Shown here: one piece after another, positions 5,789 through 7,187 of the stretch | Numbering within the stretch: position 1 is the stretch's first letter | How the letters are laid out: each line of letters begins with the position of its first letter | Origin: Nitrospinota bacterium | Lineage (GTDB): Bacteria; Nitrospinota_A; UBA7883; JACRLM01 | DNA length: 7,187 nucleotides | Direction: 5' to 3' | NCBI GenBank assembly: GCA_015231995.1 | Contig: JADGAO010000071.1 | Coordinates: 6,029-13,215, forward strand | Position numbers and translations under genes: made by a program | The notes under the pieces: generated by a model | Told to the model about the DNA's origin: nothing | What the model saw: only the letters and a program-made list of their open reading frames with translations | Database searches by the model: none

Positions 5789-7187
5789 TTAATTAGGGGG
5801 TTTGACGCCGGTGGCCGTCCAGCTGTATCCGTGCCGGTGGTGGATTTTCACATCCGTGAAACCTGCGCCGATCAACAGCTCCATAACCTCGCCGCGTTTA
5901 TAATATTTCGCGTATGCCGGCTTGAGCTGGTCGTAAATAACAAGCCGCCGTTTATCGGGAGATAATCGTCCCGCTATTTCCAGAATGTATTTGCGGAGCG
6001 GAAGCGGGAGAGCTTTGCATAAAATTCGGTATAGCTCCATCGAAAAATAAAGAGCCCACACCAACCCCATAATCACAAACTCGGGAGCCACTCTCGCCAA
6101 CGCCCTCAACGGGGACATGAACGCCAGATATAGCCCATTGCCCTCTTTCCCGTAAACCCAAATCACCACAGTCCCGCCGGGCCGCAGGGCTTTGAACGCG
6201 GCGGCCAGCGCCGGAGCTGGTTCGGGAATGTGATGAATGACTCCGAACGAAAACACGTAATCCATGTCGCCGGAGGGGGGGAGTTTGTCGCCCGTATCCT
6301 TTATGCGTTCGACTTTATCGCCGTGTTTTTTTGTGTTGGCGGTCAGAGCCGTAAACGCCTCCGACGGTTCAACCGCCGTTACATGCGCCACCCCGGCCTC
6401 GATGAGCATGTTGACGATACGCCCGGTTCCACTACCGATTTCAGCGACTCGTTTTCCCTTTAAAGCGCCGATATCAACAAGCGGCGCCCACATGTCTTCG
6501 AACAGCTTTAACGACCCGTAATAGCCGTCGTTGTCGGTGAACTTTGTCCATTGCTCGCCGAAATCCTTGATGGTCTGTTCGGCGATATCGCTCTTGCCGC
6601 TGTCTCCAATCCGCTTTTTGAAGATCATCGCGTTGTTAAGCCCGTAAACGAACCGTTTATGTTTCGCCAGCGTGAAGCCTCTGTCTTTCATCAACGCAAT
6701 CACATCGCTTATCCACATGCCGTCAAGCTCGTCCTTGTGGGTCTGGCGTTTGTGATGTTCGTCGTACCACCATATCTTATGGCCGACGCCGCCAAGAAGC
6801 GGATTGATCATCGTCACGATCACCTGACCGTCATCGTTTAACAGCCGCCTGGCTTCATCAATCACCTCGACGCGATTGGGGATGTGGTTGAGGCTTGCAA
6901 GAAACGTAACCGTGTCGAACCGCCCATTTTCAAAGGGAAGACATGCGGTGTTTTCGACTATCACCCCGCCGCCGCCCGCGTCATGCGCGTCAACCCCGAC
7001 CCCGTTTCCATATGACCGCACCAGCCTGTTGTCACCGCAACCGACATCGAGCAATTCGCCCTTGATAAGCGGCAGGACGTTATTGATGCGCTCGGCGGTG
7101 ATGGACGTAAACCCGAATCGCTCCGACGCTTCATTGGATAGAACGGCCAGCCGGAGCGGCGCCCCGATAAAATCGTAGATAATCTGG
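5789..7187 (-). CDS. tandem two-domain SAM-dependent methyltransferase (5' end beyond right edge)
   Basis: An open frame enters from the right edge (first full codon at 7186-7184) and gives 465 residues before TAA at 5791-5789. Domain 1 (visible residues 1 to about 190) has YDFIGAPLRL (4-13), motif I LLDVGCGDNRLV (45-56), GVGVDAHD (62-69), the acidic end of strand 2, and SLNHIPN (98-104). It continues with INPLLGGVGHKIWWYDEHHK (127-146) and ends near NNAMIFKK (184-191). Domain 2 (about 200-465) opens with KDFGEQWTKFTDNDGYYGS (207-225), then motif I VAEIGSGTGR (247-256), AVEPSEA (271-277), GVIHHIPEP (315-323), a hydrophobic segment (about 350-385) and a C-terminal YDQLKPAYAKYY (418-429) and GYSWTATG (453-460). 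Both domains keep intact SAM-binding glycine loops, so both may be active. In my experience each half resembles a stand-alone methyltransferase, so this looks like a gene fusion. A TTG at 7054 could be miscalled as the start, but it lies inside motif I. Likely role: methylation of glycan or lipid-linked sugars; the substrate is unknown. Confidence 0.88.
   Translation of the reverse strand, partial: QIIYDFIGAPLRLAVLSNEASERFGFTSITAERINNVLPLIKGELLDVGCGDNRLVRSYGNGVGVDAHDAGGGGVIVENTACLPFENGRFDTVTFLASLNHIPNRVEVIDEARRLLNDDGQVIVTMINPLLGGVGHKIWWYDEHHKRQTHKDELDGMWISDVIALMKDRGFTLAKHKRFVYGLNNAMIFKKRIGDSGKSDIAEQTIKDFGEQWTKFTDNDGYYGSLKLFEDMWAPLVDIGALKGKRVAEIGSGTGRIVNMLIEAGVAHVTAVEPSEAFTALTANTKKHGDKVERIKDTGDKLPPSGDMDYVFSFGVIHHIPEPAPALAAAFKALRPGGTVVIWVYGKEGNGLYLAFMSPLRALARVAPEFVIMGLVWALYFSMELYRILCKALPLPLRKYILEIAGRLSPDKRRLVIYDQLKPAYAKYYKRGEVMELLIGAGFTDVKIHHRHGYSWTATGVKPPN

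Noticed and set aside
1..7187. A defence, toxin-antitoxin, CRISPR or phage system
   Set aside because: Every coding frame is explained by glycan synthesis or modification families. No nuclease, helicase, reverse transcriptase, integrase or repeat array was seen.

Overview
This window is a run of six genes, all on the minus strand, from what looks like a surface-polysaccharide or glycolipid assembly locus of a bacterium. Base composition is moderate, slightly above 50% GC by eye. Nothing in the window fixes the taxon. The polyprenyl-phosphate type glycosyltransferase, the GT-C-like membrane enzyme and the asparagine-synthetase-like amidotransferase are typical of O-antigen, exopolysaccharide or cell-wall glycan clusters, most often in Gram-negative and environmental bacteria. 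That is an inference from gene content only.

Read in the direction of transcription (right to left), the layout is as follows. (1) A two-domain methyltransferase enters from the right edge, lacks its N-terminus, and ends at 5789. (2) A 172-base intergenic gap holds an imperfect long inverted repeat (5671-5748). (3) A single-domain class I methyltransferase lies at 5616-4840. (4) A full-length AsnB-family glutamine amidotransferase lies at 4833-2935. (5) A family-2 glycosyltransferase of the dolichol-phosphate-mannose-synthase type, with two C-terminal membrane helices, lies at 2883-1939. (6) A roughly ten-helix GT-C-like membrane protein runs 1946-735 and overlaps the previous gene by 8 bases. 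(7) A GT4-type (GT-B fold) glycosyltransferase starts with GTG at 726 and runs off the left edge. From gene 3 onward the spacings are 6, 51, -8 and 8 bases, so these five genes are probably one transcript. The inverted repeat is the only real break.

A plausible division of labour is this. The GT4 enzyme adds a sugar from a nucleotide-sugar donor on the cytoplasmic face. The GT2 enzyme charges a polyprenyl phosphate with a sugar. The GT-C-like protein uses such a lipid-linked sugar on the periplasmic or outer face. The amidotransferase and the methyltransferase domains decorate the sugars. The substrates cannot be read from sequence.

I found no RNA gene, CRISPR array, insertion sequence or defence system. 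The points most worth a second look are the fused tandem methyltransferase, the inverted repeat, the changed pyrophosphate-loop residue in the amidotransferase, and two gene starts that simple ORF calling would get wrong.
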